Source: Candidatus Copromonas faecavium (nom. illeg.) (GTDB lineage Bacteria > Bacillota > Clostridia > Lachnospirales > Lachnospiraceae). Taken from it: a DNA stretch of 43,175 bases. The DNA is taken from assembly GCA_018712915.1 (NCBI GenBank), contig DVGC01000061.1, forward strand, positions 1 through 43,175. The letters are read 5' to 3'. The position numbers were made by a program, and so were the translations under genes. The notes under the pieces are model-generated. The model was not told the DNA's origin. It was given only the letters and a program-made list of their open reading frames with translations, and ran no database searches. This document shows, piece by piece, positions 34,350 to 43,175 of this stretch (positions are counted from its first letter, which is position 1; each line of letters begins with the position of its first letter).

Positions 34350-35488
34350 AAAAAGAAATGGAGCTGTATCTTCATATTCCATTTTGCGCAAAAAAATGCG
34401 ATTATTGCGATTTTCTGTCTTTTCCCGCAGATAAAAGCATAAAACGGGAATACGTGGAAACACTCAAACAGGAAATTGAAGAAGTGGGGAAAAGATACCG
34501 GAATTACCGGGTATCCACCATATTTGTGGGAGGAGGAACCCCGTCTATTCTGAATTCTTCCTATATAGTGGAAATTTTCGACGTACTGCGCAGAAAATTC
34601 CATGTGGCCGGAAATGCGGAAATTTCCATGGAGGTCAATCCGGGGACAGTTACAAAAGAGAAGCTTTCCGACTGGAGGAGGGCCGGAATCAACCGGCTGA
34701 GCATGGGACTCCAGTCGGCGGATAACCGGGAGCTGAAGCGGCTGGGCCGGATTCATACCTGGGAGGATTTTCTTGAAAGCTTCCGGCGGGCCAGAGAGGA
34801 AGGATTTTCCAACCTGAATGTGGATTTGATGTCGGCCCTTCCCGGACAGACCATGGATGGCTGGATGGAGACATTAAAGCGGACGGCAGCGCAGGAGCCG
34901 GAACACATTTCCGCATACAGCCTGATTATCGAGGAAGGAACGCCGTTTTATGAGCGGTATGGAGGAAAAAAGGGGGAGGCTTTGCTTCCAGACGAGGACA
35001 CAGACCGGGACATGTATCATAAAACCAGAGAATTTCTTGCTTCCTGCGGTTTTGAACGATACGAAATTTCCAATTATGCGAAACCAGGCAGGGAATGCCG
35101 CCATAACATCGGATACTGGACGGGGGTTCCTTATCTTGGACTGGGACTGGGAGCCGCTTCTTATATAGAAGGAATCCGATTTTCCAATACGCGGAATCTG
35201 AAGGAGTATCTGGCGGGAAAGTCGGGGGATGACCGGGACAGGCAGGTGCTGACAAAAAAGGAGATGGAGGAGGAATTTTTCTTTCTTGGCCTTCGGCTGG
35301 CGGCAGGAGTTTCCTTAAAGGAATTTGAACGCCGCTTTGGTCTTACAGCAGAGGAGGTTTATCCCGGCCTTATGGAGCGGATGGTGAAAGAAGGGGCGGC
35401 CGTCCTTGAGCGGGATCGGTTTTTTCTGACAGAATATGGATTTGATGTGAGCAATTATGTCATGGCGCAGTTTCTCCAGGACGATTAG
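34346..35488 (+). CDS. hemW: heme chaperone / radical SAM protein HemW
   Basis: Radical SAM-family protein related to HemN; HemW members bind and deliver heme rather than oxidise coproporphyrinogen. The cluster motif CAKKCDYC (Cys14, Cys18, Cys21) is near the N-terminus. VGGGTPSIL, SMGLQSADNRELKRLGR and the HemW-type RHNIGYW motif follow. 380 residues. ATG 34346 overlaps the Nudix stop (ATGA) with AAAGGG 7 bases before it; ATG 34340 is also in frame but too close to that site. It ends the lepA operon; only a hairpin without T-tract (35500-35513) follows. Confidence 0.93.
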   Translation: MKKEMELYLHIPFCAKKCDYCDFLSFPADKSIKREYVETLKQEIEEVGKRYRNYRVSTIFVGGGTPSILNSSYIVEIFDVLRRKFHVAGNAEISMEVNPGTVTKEKLSDWRRAGINRLSMGLQSADNRELKRLGRIHTWEDFLESFRRAREEGFSNLNVDLMSALPGQTMDGWMETLKRTAAQEPEHISAYSLIIEEGTPFYERYGGKKGEALLPDEDTDRDMYHKTREFLASCGFERYEISNYAKPGRECRHNIGYWTGVPYLGLGLGAASYIEGIRFSNTRNLKEYLAGKSGDDRDRQVLTKKEMEEEFFFLGLRLAAGVSLKEFERRFGLTAEEVYPGLMERMVKEGAAVLERDRFFLTEYGFDVSNYVMAQFLQDD

Positions 35489-35620
35489 CGGGTAAATGCC
35501 GGCCTTTTGGCCGACTGCCGCTGGGGGAGGGAGGAACTGCGACTTTTTCTTTTGATATCTTTAAATAATAGAATTTTTACATAAATTTACAAAAAAATGC
35601 TATCGAAATTTGGATTTTTA

Positions 35621-35629
35621 TGGTAAAAT
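35621..35629 (+). promoter_or_regulatory. extended -10 promoter of glgCD
   Basis: TGG followed by TAAAAT (35624-35629) in an AT-rich region; the -35 position is poor (TATCGA at 35601-35606). About 29 bases of leader to glgC. Confidence 0.52.
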
Positions 35630-35664
35630 TTCCCTAAGAAATATAGATTCAGGGGGAAATGTTT

Positions 35665-36873
35665 ATGGCAAAAGAAATGATAGCGATGCTTCTTGCCGGC
35701 GGTCAGGGCTCCAGGCTTTATGCACTGACCCAAAAGCTGGCAAAACCCGCGGTTCCCTTTGGCGGAAAGTACCGGATTATCGATTTTCCGCTTTCCAACT
35801 GTGTCAACTCAGGCATTGACACGGTGGGAATTTTGACTCAGTACCAGCCGATGGTGTTAAACGAATACATCGGAAATGGCCAGCCCTGGGATCTGGACCG
35901 TCTGTATGGCGGTGTCCATGTCCTTCCGCCCTACCAGAAGGCTTCCGGTTCCGACTGGTATAAGGGGACGGCCAACGCAATTTATCAGAATATTTCTTTC
36001 ATTGAGCGGTACAATCCGCAGTATGTGATTATTCTGTCCGGGGACCAGATCTGCAAGCAGGATTACAGCGATTTCCTTCGCTTTCACAAGGAGAAGAATG
36101 CGGAATTCAGTGTGGCGGTCATGGAGGTGCCCTGGGAGGAGGCGTCCCGGTTCGGCCTGATGGTGACGGACGAGAACGACAAGATTACAGAGTTTCAGGA
36201 AAAACCCAAGGAGCCAAAATCCAATCTGGCCTCCATGGGAATCTATATTTTTAACTGGGATATTTTAAGACGGTATCTGATTGAAGATGAAGAGGATCCG
36301 GATTCGGAGAACGATTTTGGAAATAATATTATCCCCAATCTGCTGCGGGACGGCCGGGAAATGTATGCATACCATTTCAACGGCTACTGGAAAGATGTGG
36401 GAACCATTTCCTCCCTCTGGGAAGCCAATATGGAGGTGCTGGATCCGGAGCACAGCGGGATCAATCTGTTTGACGAAGACTGGAAGATTTACAGCCGCAA
36501 CAGCGGTATGACCGGCCATAAAATCGGATTGGAAGGTGTGGTGGAAAATGCCATGATTACCGATGGCTGCCGCATCGACGGTCATGTAAAGCACTCGGTT
36601 CTTTTTGCCGGTGTCAAAGTGGAGTCCGGAGCGGTGGTGGAAGATGCGGTTGTGATGGGCGGAACGGTGATCCAGTCCGGCGCCGTTGTTTCTCACTGCA
36701 TTGTGGCAGAAAATGTGGTAATCGGAAAGAACGCCATCGTAGGGGCCATGCCGAAAGACGGTGAAAAAGGCGTGGCGACCGTCGGTTCCGGCGTTTATAT
36801 TGGGGATCAGGCAAAAATCGGTCCCAATGCCATGGTCAGTGAAAATGTGAAAGGCGGTGAAGAAATATGGTAA
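35665..36873 (+). CDS. glgC: glucose-1-phosphate adenylyltransferase GlgC
   Basis: Makes ADP-glucose for glycogen from glucose-1-phosphate and ATP. The nucleotidyltransferase domain has the P-loop-like [16 protein letters not shown] with [31 protein letters not shown], the catalytic Asp region [12 protein letters not shown], and [11 protein letters not shown] with GYWKDVGT. A left-handed beta-helix C-terminus follows ([14 protein letters not shown]). 402 residues from ATG 35665, which has AGGGGG 8 bases upstream; ATG 35659 is in frame but only 2 bases from it. It overlaps glgD, with which it forms the active heteromer. Confidence 0.95.
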   Translation: MAKEMIAMLLAGGQGSRLYALTQKLAKPAVPFGGKYRIIDFPLSNCVNSGIDTVGILTQYQPMVLNEYIGNGQPWDLDRLYGGVHVLPPYQKASGSDWYKGTANAIYQNISFIERYNPQYVIILSGDQICKQDYSDFLRFHKEKNAEFSVAVMEVPWEEASRFGLMVTDENDKITEFQEKPKEPKSNLASMGIYIFNWDILRRYLIEDEEDPDSENDFGNNIIPNLLRDGREMYAYHFNGYWKDVGTISSLWEANMEVLDPEHSGINLFDEDWKIYSRNSGMTGHKIGLEGVVENAMITDGCRIDGHVKHSVLFAGVKVESGAVVEDAVVMGGTVIQSGAVVSHCIVAENVVIGKNAIVGAMPKDGEKGVATVGSGVYIGDQAKIGPNAMVSENVKGGEEIW

Positions 36874-38006
36874 GCTCCAATGCCAATGCCCTGGGAATTA
36901 TTTTCCCCAACAGCTATGACAGTCTCGTTCCTGAACTGGTGGGTCTGCGCCTGATGGCATCCATCCCCTTTGCCGGCCGTTACCGTATCATCGACTTTAT
37001 TTTGTCCAGTATGGTCAACTGCGGCATCGACAATGTATCCATGATCGTCCGGCAGAATTATCATTCTCTGATTGACCATCTGGGAGCCGGCCGTGAGTGG
37101 GATCTGGTGAGGAAAAAAGGCGGCCTGAACATCATTCCCCCCTATTCGGAAAAAAATATTAAGGTATATAACGGCCGGGTGGAGGCACTGGCCAGCATTC
37201 TTTCCTTTTTAAAGAGGCAGAAAGAGAAGTATGTGGTGATGTCGGATGCCAACATTGCCGTCAATTTTGATTTCAATGCGCTTATCAGCGCTCATATTGA
37301 GAGCGGAGCGGATGTGACGATTGCCTATACGGAAGACCGGATCCCCCAGGGACTTCTTCAGTCCAATGATATCCGGGACATGTATTATACGTTTACCATC
37401 GATAACGGACGGATCCGCAAAATTTATATGAATTCCCAGGAGCCGGGAATCCAGAATCTGTCTATGAACATTTACGTTTTGAACCGGGAACAGCTGATTG
37501 ACCAGATTAACCGGGCTTATGTGCGCGGCTATACCCACTTTGAGCGGGATGTGCTGGCTCCCCAGCTGGAAAAATTCAATATCCGGGCCTTTAAGTATGA
37601 AGGATACTGCGCCAGAATCAATGATATGAAAAGCTACTTTAATGAAAATATGAAGCTTTTAAAGGATGAAAATCTGGAAGCGCTTTTTGGCGGAAATCAG
37701 ATTTACACAAAGATTCGTGACGATAATCCTACCAGATATATCAATGGCTCAAGAGCGAAAAATGTGCTGGTGGCTGACGGCTGCGTCATCGAAGGCGATG
37801 TGGAAAACAGCATTCTGTTCCGTGGCGTAAAGGTGGCTAAGGGAGCCAAGGTAAGAAACAGCATTCTGATGCAGGATACGGTGATTTCCGAGAATGCGGA
37901 TGTGGAATATGTGATTACCGATAAGAATGTATGGATTGGGAATGGAAAGGAGTTAAAAGGAAATGATTCCTTCCCGGTCTATGTGGCAAAGAACCGTTCC
38001 GTATAA
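36867..38006 (+). CDS. glgD: GlgD, non-catalytic partner of ADP-glucose pyrophosphorylase
   Basis: Paralogue of GlgC of 379 residues. The N-terminus is [20 protein letters not shown] in place of the GGQGSRL nucleotide loop, and GlgC's catalytic GDQI region reads [10 protein letters not shown], so it is predicted to be regulatory. In Bacillus-type enzymes GlgD raises GlgC activity. It retains [12 protein letters not shown] and the C-terminal beta-helix ([17 protein letters not shown]). It overlaps glgC by 7 bases. No glgA, glgB or glgP gene is in the window. A terminator follows. Confidence 0.95.
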   Translation: MVSSNANALGIIFPNSYDSLVPELVGLRLMASIPFAGRYRIIDFILSSMVNCGIDNVSMIVRQNYHSLIDHLGAGREWDLVRKKGGLNIIPPYSEKNIKVYNGRVEALASILSFLKRQKEKYVVMSDANIAVNFDFNALISAHIESGADVTIAYTEDRIPQGLLQSNDIRDMYYTFTIDNGRIRKIYMNSQEPGIQNLSMNIYVLNREQLIDQINRAYVRGYTHFERDVLAPQLEKFNIRAFKYEGYCARINDMKSYFNENMKLLKDENLEALFGGNQIYTKIRDDNPTRYINGSRAKNVLVADGCVIEGDVENSILFRGVKVAKGAKVRNSILMQDTVISENADVEYVITDKNVWIGNGKELKGNDSFPVYVAKNRSV

Positions 38007-38011
38007 ATAAT

Positions 38012-38059
38012 AAGGGGACAGGCGCGGGAGTGATTTTTCCGCTGCCGTCCCCTTTTTTT
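38012..38059 (+). terminator. Rho-independent terminator after glgD
   Basis: GGGGAC (38014-38019) pairs with GTCCCC (38047-38052), extended by a bulged GC-rich inner stem, then TTTTTTT (38053-38059). On the minus strand the other side reads TTATTATTT, so it may also serve the 3D gene that ends at 38098. Confidence 0.85.
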
Positions 38060-38097
38060 GAGGCTGATCTGCGTTCGCTGACGGGAAGCAGAGGTTC

Positions 38098-38796
38098 TTA
38101 AAGGATCAGGAACACTTCGCTGCTTCTTGTCCCGTGACTGCGGGTTTCCGCATGGGTGTTGTAAAAAATATCGATGTGATTTCCCTTGACGCCTCCGCCC
38201 ACATCTTCGGCCACATATTCGGTTCCATCAATGAGAAGATGGCTTCCCACGGGAATGACCTTCGGATCCACAGCTACCGTATGATTGGCGCTGGCCATCT
38301 TTCCGGAGCTGGTATGCCGTCCCCATCCTTCAGAACAGCTCTGACAGGGACAATAGGCGGTGGTTTTAAAAACGCCCAGGGGAACCAGGCTGTCGTCCGC
38401 ACCGGTGGTATGGTACAGAGTCTGGGGAATGGAATGGCCTTCTACGGTCAGAGTAATCATATAAGCTCCTTCCGGATAGCTGTCCCAGTCCGCTTCTACG
38501 TGGAAGCCGCAGTTTCCGGTTCCCATTCCCTGTGCCTGCAGATCCTCCCGGTATTCGCCGGCCTCTGCAGTCAGCACAGCGGCCGTCTCTCCTGTGCTGC
38601 GGTTGGTGATGGTAACGGTAACATTCTGAACCGTTTCCGGGGACGCCTCGTTCCAGGCCCATCCGGCAATGGCATCTCCTTCGATGCTGTCCAGATGACC
38701 TGCGGGGGAAGCAGTGCCTGCAAACGCCCAGAAGGCCTGAAAAATGGTCATCAGGAATCCAATGGTGATTCCTAAAAAAAGTCTGTGTTTGTTCAT
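38098..38796 (-). CDS. secreted 3D-domain protein 1
   Basis: Secreted protein of 232 residues with a signal peptide (MNKHRLFLGITIGFLMTIFQAFWAFA), a middle beta-rich region (about 30-130, GHLDSIEGDAIAGWAWNEAS) and a C-terminal 3D domain. The 3D domain has TAYCPCQSCSEGWG then VAVDPKVIPVGSHLLI, AEDVGGGVKGNHIDIFY: the three conserved Asp residues of the MltA-like double-psi barrel fold. Proteins of this type include cell-wall hydrolases related to Rpf/YabE/YuiC. AAAGGA lies 7 bases before the ATG at 38796; the frame extends to 38877 without a better start. Paralogue of the gene at 39086. Confidence 0.88.
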   Translation of the reverse strand: MNKHRLFLGITIGFLMTIFQAFWAFAGTASPAGHLDSIEGDAIAGWAWNEASPETVQNVTVTITNRSTGETAAVLTAEAGEYREDLQAQGMGTGNCGFHVEADWDSYPEGAYMITLTVEGHSIPQTLYHTTGADDSLVPLGVFKTTAYCPCQSCSEGWGRHTSSGKMASANHTVAVDPKVIPVGSHLLIDGTEYVAEDVGGGVKGNHIDIFYNTHAETRSHGTRSSEVFLIL

Positions 38797-38883
38797 TTCT
38801 AATTCCTTTCTGTTCCATTTCATAATTATTAAAAAGCATTCATCTTTTGTAATAAAAATGTAATATAATGGAAACAAAAAGAT

Positions 38884-38911
38884 ATTTTACACAATTTTTT
38901 TCATTTGTCAA
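38884..38911 (-). promoter_or_regulatory. sigma-A promoter of 3D protein 1
   Basis: Minus strand: TTGACA (38911-38906), a 16-base spacer and TAAAAT (38889-38884), with a leader of about 80 bases. Confidence 0.75.
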
Positions 38912-38957
38912 GCCCCTGATGCTCCCACTGCGGTCCGGAAACGCCGCGAAATACGAA

Positions 38958-39016
38958 AAAAATCCCCCACATGTGGCAGAATTTTTATGGGAATCATCCA
39001 CATCTGGGGGATTTTT
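38958..39016. terminator. strong bidirectional terminator between the 3D genes
   Basis: A 19-bp stem with one mismatch (38958-38976 with 38998-39016), 21-base loop, A-run on one side and T-run on the other. It ends the upstream 3D gene (minus strand) before the promoter of the next. Confidence 0.9.
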
Positions 39017-39085
39017 AAATTTCTATGATTTGTAAAAAATAAATCGGAACGATTCGGGGTTTTCCTGTGAAACGGACTCAGACCT

Positions 39086-39910
39086 TTACGACTGCTCTGC
39101 AGCCCGGTAAACATCTACGGTTTTTAAGCCGTAGTTCAGGGCTTCCTCGTGGGTATCAAAGTAAATATCCAGCCAGTTTCCGTCCACGCCATGTCCCATG
39201 TCTTCCACCGTATAGACAACGCCGTCAATCATAAGCTTCGTTCCGATGGGGTAGAGGTCGAGATCGGCAGCAATGGTGTGATTGGCGCGGGGGACGGTTC
39301 CGGAATAGGTAAGGGCATGGCCGCCGGAGCAGCTGGAGCAGCTGCAGTAAGCGCTGGCCGTAAAGGAGCCCAGATACTCGCCCTGCACATAGTTTTCGGA
39401 ATCATTTGCCTGGCTGTCTTCCGGCTGACCGGCGGTTTCGGAATCACCCTCTGCGCTCTCACCGGAAGAAGCATCGGAGTCCTCGCTGCTTTCAGAAGAG
39501 TCCCGGAGGACACCAGCCCCTTCTTCTTTATCATAAAGAAACGTGCCGGAAAGGGGGATCTGCTCTCCGCCGGAAACGGCTTTCGCAGTCACCAGATACC
39601 GGCTTTCCACAAACTCATTCCAGTCAATTTCACAGGAAAAAGAAACCGGAGCCCCGTCTTCTCCTTCGGAAATCCCATTTACGGTAATGATGTGAAAAAC
39701 TTCAGGTTCATCCTCTCTTGCAACGGTAATTTCTATGGAGACAGGTTCAGCAGAAGACGTCTCCCAGCTTACCTGGCCGTTGATGGCAGTGTCCGTTACC
39801 GATTCCAGTTCTCCGCTTATGGAAGCAGCCCATGCGGGAACTGCGGAACAAAGGGATAACAACAGGGCAGCGCTGGCCATGGACAGCCGTTGTCTTAATG
39901 TTTTTTTCAT
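39086..39910 (-). CDS. secreted 3D-domain protein 2
   Basis: Secreted protein of 274 residues. Signal peptide ending near AVPAWAA, a beta-rich domain ISGELESVTDTAINGQVSW like the middle region of its paralogue, an acidic Ser/Glu/Asp linker (about 137-173) and a C-terminal 3D domain with TASAYCSCSSCSGG, IAADLDLYPIGTKLMI and VEDMGHGVDGNWLDIYF (three conserved Asp). The cysteine cluster CxCxxC is shared with the paralogue. Probable peptidoglycan-active enzyme by fold. GAGAGG lies about 6 bases before the ATG. It has its own strong promoter, divergent from hrcA. Confidence 0.88.
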   Translation of the reverse strand: MKKTLRQRLSMASAALLLSLCSAVPAWAASISGELESVTDTAINGQVSWETSSAEPVSIEITVAREDEPEVFHIITVNGISEGEDGAPVSFSCEIDWNEFVESRYLVTAKAVSGGEQIPLSGTFLYDKEEGAGVLRDSSESSEDSDASSGESAEGDSETAGQPEDSQANDSENYVQGEYLGSFTASAYCSCSSCSGGHALTYSGTVPRANHTIAADLDLYPIGTKLMIDGVVYTVEDMGHGVDGNWLDIYFDTHEEALNYGLKTVDVYRAAEQS

Positions 39911-40011
39911 GATAACCTCTCAAAGTAAAATGTTCTGTCCCGGAGACCGGAGTGATAAAGCGGCCTTCGTCAAACTGTTACTAAACGTAACAAAAAAATG
40001 TGATTTATTTC

Positions 40012-40040
40012 ATTATATTTACAAAGTTGTTAAAAGTCAA
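40012..40040 (-). promoter_or_regulatory. sigma-A promoter of 3D protein 2
   Basis: Minus strand: TTGACT (40040-40035), a 17-base spacer and TATAAT (40017-40012), leaving a leader of about 95 bases. Its -35 is 19 bases from the -35 of the divergent hrcA promoter. Confidence 0.85.
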
Positions 40041-40059
40041 GAAAAGTGGAAAAAACATC

Positions 40060-40088
40060 TTGACAAATGGCCCGCCAAGTAATATAGT
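40060..40088 (+). promoter_or_regulatory. sigma-A promoter of hrcA-grpE-dnaK
   Basis: TTGACA (40060-40065), a 17-base spacer and TATAGT (40083-40088). Transcription would start near 40095, just before the CIRCE element. Confidence 0.9.
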
Positions 40089-40102
40089 AACAACTGTAAA
40101 TG

Positions 40103-40129
40103 TTAGCACTCCCTATTCGAGAGTGCTAA
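40103..40129. promoter_or_regulatory. CIRCE operator (HrcA binding site)
   Basis: Perfect consensus: TTAGCACTC, 9 bases, GAGTGCTAA. HrcA binds it and represses the operon until heat shock titrates GroE. Confidence 0.98.
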
Positions 40130-40153
40130 CAATAAAAAGAAAGGGTGAGATAT

Positions 40154-41197
40154 TTGGAACTGGATGAGAGAAAAGAAAAAATTTTAAAAGCGATTATCCA
40201 GACGTATCTGGAAACCGGAGAACCGGTGGGTTCCAGGACGATTTCCAAGTATTCCGACCTGAATCTGAGTTCCGCCACAATCCGGAATGAGATGTCTGAC
40301 CTGGAGGAAATGGGATATATTGTCCAGCCCCATACGTCGGCCGGACGAATTCCTTCCGACAAAGGCTACCGGTTTTATGTGGACCAGATTATAAAAGAAA
40401 AAGACAGTCAGGTATCGCAGATGCAGGAGCTGATGATACAGCGTGTGGACCGGATGGAGCTTCTATTAAAGCAGCTGGCCCAGCTTCTGGCGGCCAATAC
40501 CAATTACACGACGCTAATCAGCGGCCCCAGTTATCATCAGTCAAAGTTAAAATTCATCCAGCTCTCCAGAGTAGAGGAAAAGAAGCTTCTTGTGGTAATC
40601 GTGGTGGAAGGGAACATTATCCGCAATTCCTTTGTGACGCTGGAAGAAGGACTGAGCGATGAGGAAATTCTGAATATGAACATCCTCTTAAACAACAGTC
40701 TCAATGGCCTTACGATTAAGGAGATTAACCTGGGTGTGATTACAAAGCTCAAGGAGCAGGCCGGAAGCCACCGGAAGGTGGTGGATCTGGTTTTGAGCGA
40801 GGTCAGCGAGGCGATCCAGGCTCAGGACGAGGATCTGCAGATTTATACCAGCGGTGCAACCAATATTTTCAGGTATCCGGAGCTTTCTGATACGGAAAAG
40901 GCCAGCGGGCTTTTAAGTACCCTGGAACAGAAGGAACTGTTAAAAGGGCTGTTTGAGGGGCAGGAACAGAACGAAGGTGCGGATCCGGGAACGGAAATCC
41001 AGGTTTACATCGGCGATGAGCTTCCGGTGCAGACGATGAAGGACTGCAGCGTGGTGACTGCCAATTATGTGCTGGGAGACGGCCTTCGCGGAACCATCGG
41101 AATCGTGGGACCAAAGCGAATGGACTATGAAAAAGTGGTGTCCACTTTGAGAAATCTGGTCAACCAGCTTAATGAGACGTTTAAACATGAAAGGTGA
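40154..41197 (+). CDS. hrcA: heat-inducible repressor HrcA
   Basis: Represses CIRCE-controlled heat-shock genes, here its own operon. N-terminal winged helix with LDERKEKILKAIIQTYLETG, VGSRTISKYSDLNLSSATIRNEM and GYIVQPHTSAGRIPSDKGYRFYVD, then the GAF-like and dimerisation domains ending with GTIGIVGPKRMDY. 347 residues from TTG 40154, which has AAAGGGTGA about 5 bases upstream and gives the family start MELDERK. The in-frame GTG at 40145 abuts that ribosome site. Overlaps or nearly abuts grpE. Confidence 0.96.
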   Translation: MELDERKEKILKAIIQTYLETGEPVGSRTISKYSDLNLSSATIRNEMSDLEEMGYIVQPHTSAGRIPSDKGYRFYVDQIIKEKDSQVSQMQELMIQRVDRMELLLKQLAQLLAANTNYTTLISGPSYHQSKLKFIQLSRVEEKKLLVVIVVEGNIIRNSFVTLEEGLSDEEILNMNILLNNSLNGLTIKEINLGVITKLKEQAGSHRKVVDLVLSEVSEAIQAQDEDLQIYTSGATNIFRYPELSDTEKASGLLSTLEQKELLKGLFEGQEQNEGADPGTEIQVYIGDELPVQTMKDCSVVTANYVLGDGLRGTIGIVGPKRMDYEKVVSTLRNLVNQLNETFKHER

Positions 41198-41205
41198 CGA
41201 GAGAA

Positions 41206-41874
41206 GTGGAAGATAAAGATTTAGTGATGACAAACAGTCAGGACACAGACTCCGCAGACGGCGGCCCTGATGCATCCGCCGGAAAAAAAGACGGCGGTCA
41301 GGAAAAGGAAGAAGGCACCGGAAAAGGCGGCCAGACGGCCTGCGATGGGGAGAACAAAGACAGCGGAGATATGGAAGCGGAATGCCGGCAGGAGGACAGC
41401 GGAAAAGAAAAGAAGGGCTTTTTCGGGAAGAAGAAGGACCCGAGGGATACCCAGATTGAAGAACTGACCGACCGGCTGAAGCGGTCCATGGCCGAGTTTG
41501 ACAATTACAGAAAGAGGACGGATAAAGAAAAATCCGCCATGTATGAAATCGGAGCCAGGGATGTGATTGAAAAAATCCTTCCTGTGGTAGATAATTTTGA
41601 AAGAGGTCTTGCCTCTGTCCCGGAAGAAAGCAAGGGAACTCCTTTTGAGGAAGGGATGGAGAAGATATATAAGCAGTTGATGAAAACCCTGGAGGATATG
41701 GGAGTAAAACCCATTGAAGCCGTGGGAAAGCCCTTTGACCCGGATTACCACAATGCGGTGATGCATGTGGAGGATGAAAATCTCGGGGAAAATGTGGTGG
41801 CAGCCGAGCTGCAGAAGGGCTACACTTACCGGGAAACGGTGGTGCGCCACAGTATGGTCCAGGTGGCCAACTAA
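41206..41874 (+). CDS. grpE: nucleotide exchange factor GrpE
   Basis: Cochaperone that releases ADP from DnaK. A poorly conserved N-terminus of about 75 residues, rich in Asp, Glu, Gly and Lys, precedes the coiled coil (IEELTDRLKRSMAEFDNYRKRTDKEK) and the beta domain (GVKPIEAVGKPFDPDYHNAVMH, VVAAELQKGYTYRETVVRHSMVQV), all typical. The start is likely GTG 41206, with AAGGTGA 8 bases upstream at the hrcA stop. GTG 41194 is also in frame and would overlap hrcA. 222 residues. Confidence 0.95.
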   Translation: MEDKDLVMTNSQDTDSADGGPDASAGKKDGGQEKEEGTGKGGQTACDGENKDSGDMEAECRQEDSGKEKKGFFGKKKDPRDTQIEELTDRLKRSMAEFDNYRKRTDKEKSAMYEIGARDVIEKILPVVDNFERGLASVPEESKGTPFEEGMEKIYKQLMKTLEDMGVKPIEAVGKPFDPDYHNAVMHVEDENLGENVVAAELQKGYTYRETVVRHSMVQVAN

Positions 41875-41910
41875 ATGCAGAAAAGAGAAAGCATCAGATA
41901 TTTTGAATAA

Positions 41911-43175
<1,265 letters not shown>

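Overview
The window is a compact, fully bacterial chromosome segment from a spore-forming Clostridia, most likely a Lachnospiraceae (Clostridium cluster XIVa-type). The reasons are the moderately high G+C for a clostridium, strong AGGAGG-type ribosome binding sites, frequent TTG starts, endospore genes (Spo0E-like, spoVD, spoIIGA, sigE, gerM-like, gpr, spoIIP) and the GlgC/GlgD pair. I cannot name the species. About 31 genes are supported. No tRNA, rRNA, CRISPR array, transposase or prophage gene was seen.

Layout: (1) 17-1162: lgt followed by a 51-residue Spo0E-like gene and a terminator. (2) 1222-15376: a division and cell-wall (dcw) cluster. Its first part is mraZ-rsmH-ftsL-class B PBP, behind a sigma-A promoter with MraZ-box repeats and ending in a terminator. 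It is followed by spoVD, then mraY-murD-SEDS-murA-ftsQ from a promoter overlapping the spoVD stop codon, then ftsZ from its own promoter. murA sits where Bacillus has murG-murB. (3) 15593-17253: spoIIGA-sigE behind a promoter with consensus hexamers 21 bp apart, as expected for a Spo0A-activated promoter. (4) 17271-24085: a hypothetical membrane protein gene (minus), two copies of a 46-bp GC-rich palindromic repeat, then degV, a histidine kinase without a response regulator, a GerMN lipoprotein and comEC. (5) 24082-27206: a CcdA-TlpA fusion, holA, and convergent rpsT. (6) 27231-31221: an 87% purine tract, then gpr and spoIIP, facing a MATE exporter. (7) 31326-38059: lepA, a double-Nudix protein, hemW, then glgC-glgD. 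(8) 38098-40040: two secreted 3D-domain proteins on the minus strand, each with its own promoter. (9) 40060-43175: CIRCE-controlled hrcA-grpE-dnaK; dnaK runs off the end.

How the genes connect: lipid II synthesis (murA, murD, mraY), its polymerisation (SEDS plus two class B PBPs) and the division ring (ftsL, ftsQ, ftsZ) feed directly into the sporulation genes. Both PBPs carry a cysteine pair around the SxN motif like the redox-regulated pair of Bacillus SpoVD. The same window encodes a single-chain CcdA-TlpA thiol reductase that could act on them.

I did not find a clear-cut new defence or mobile system. The best candidates for something under-described are the degV-kinase-GerMN-comEC operon, the redox link between the CcdA-TlpA fusion and the PBPs, the paired 46-bp repeats, and the long purine leader before gpr.
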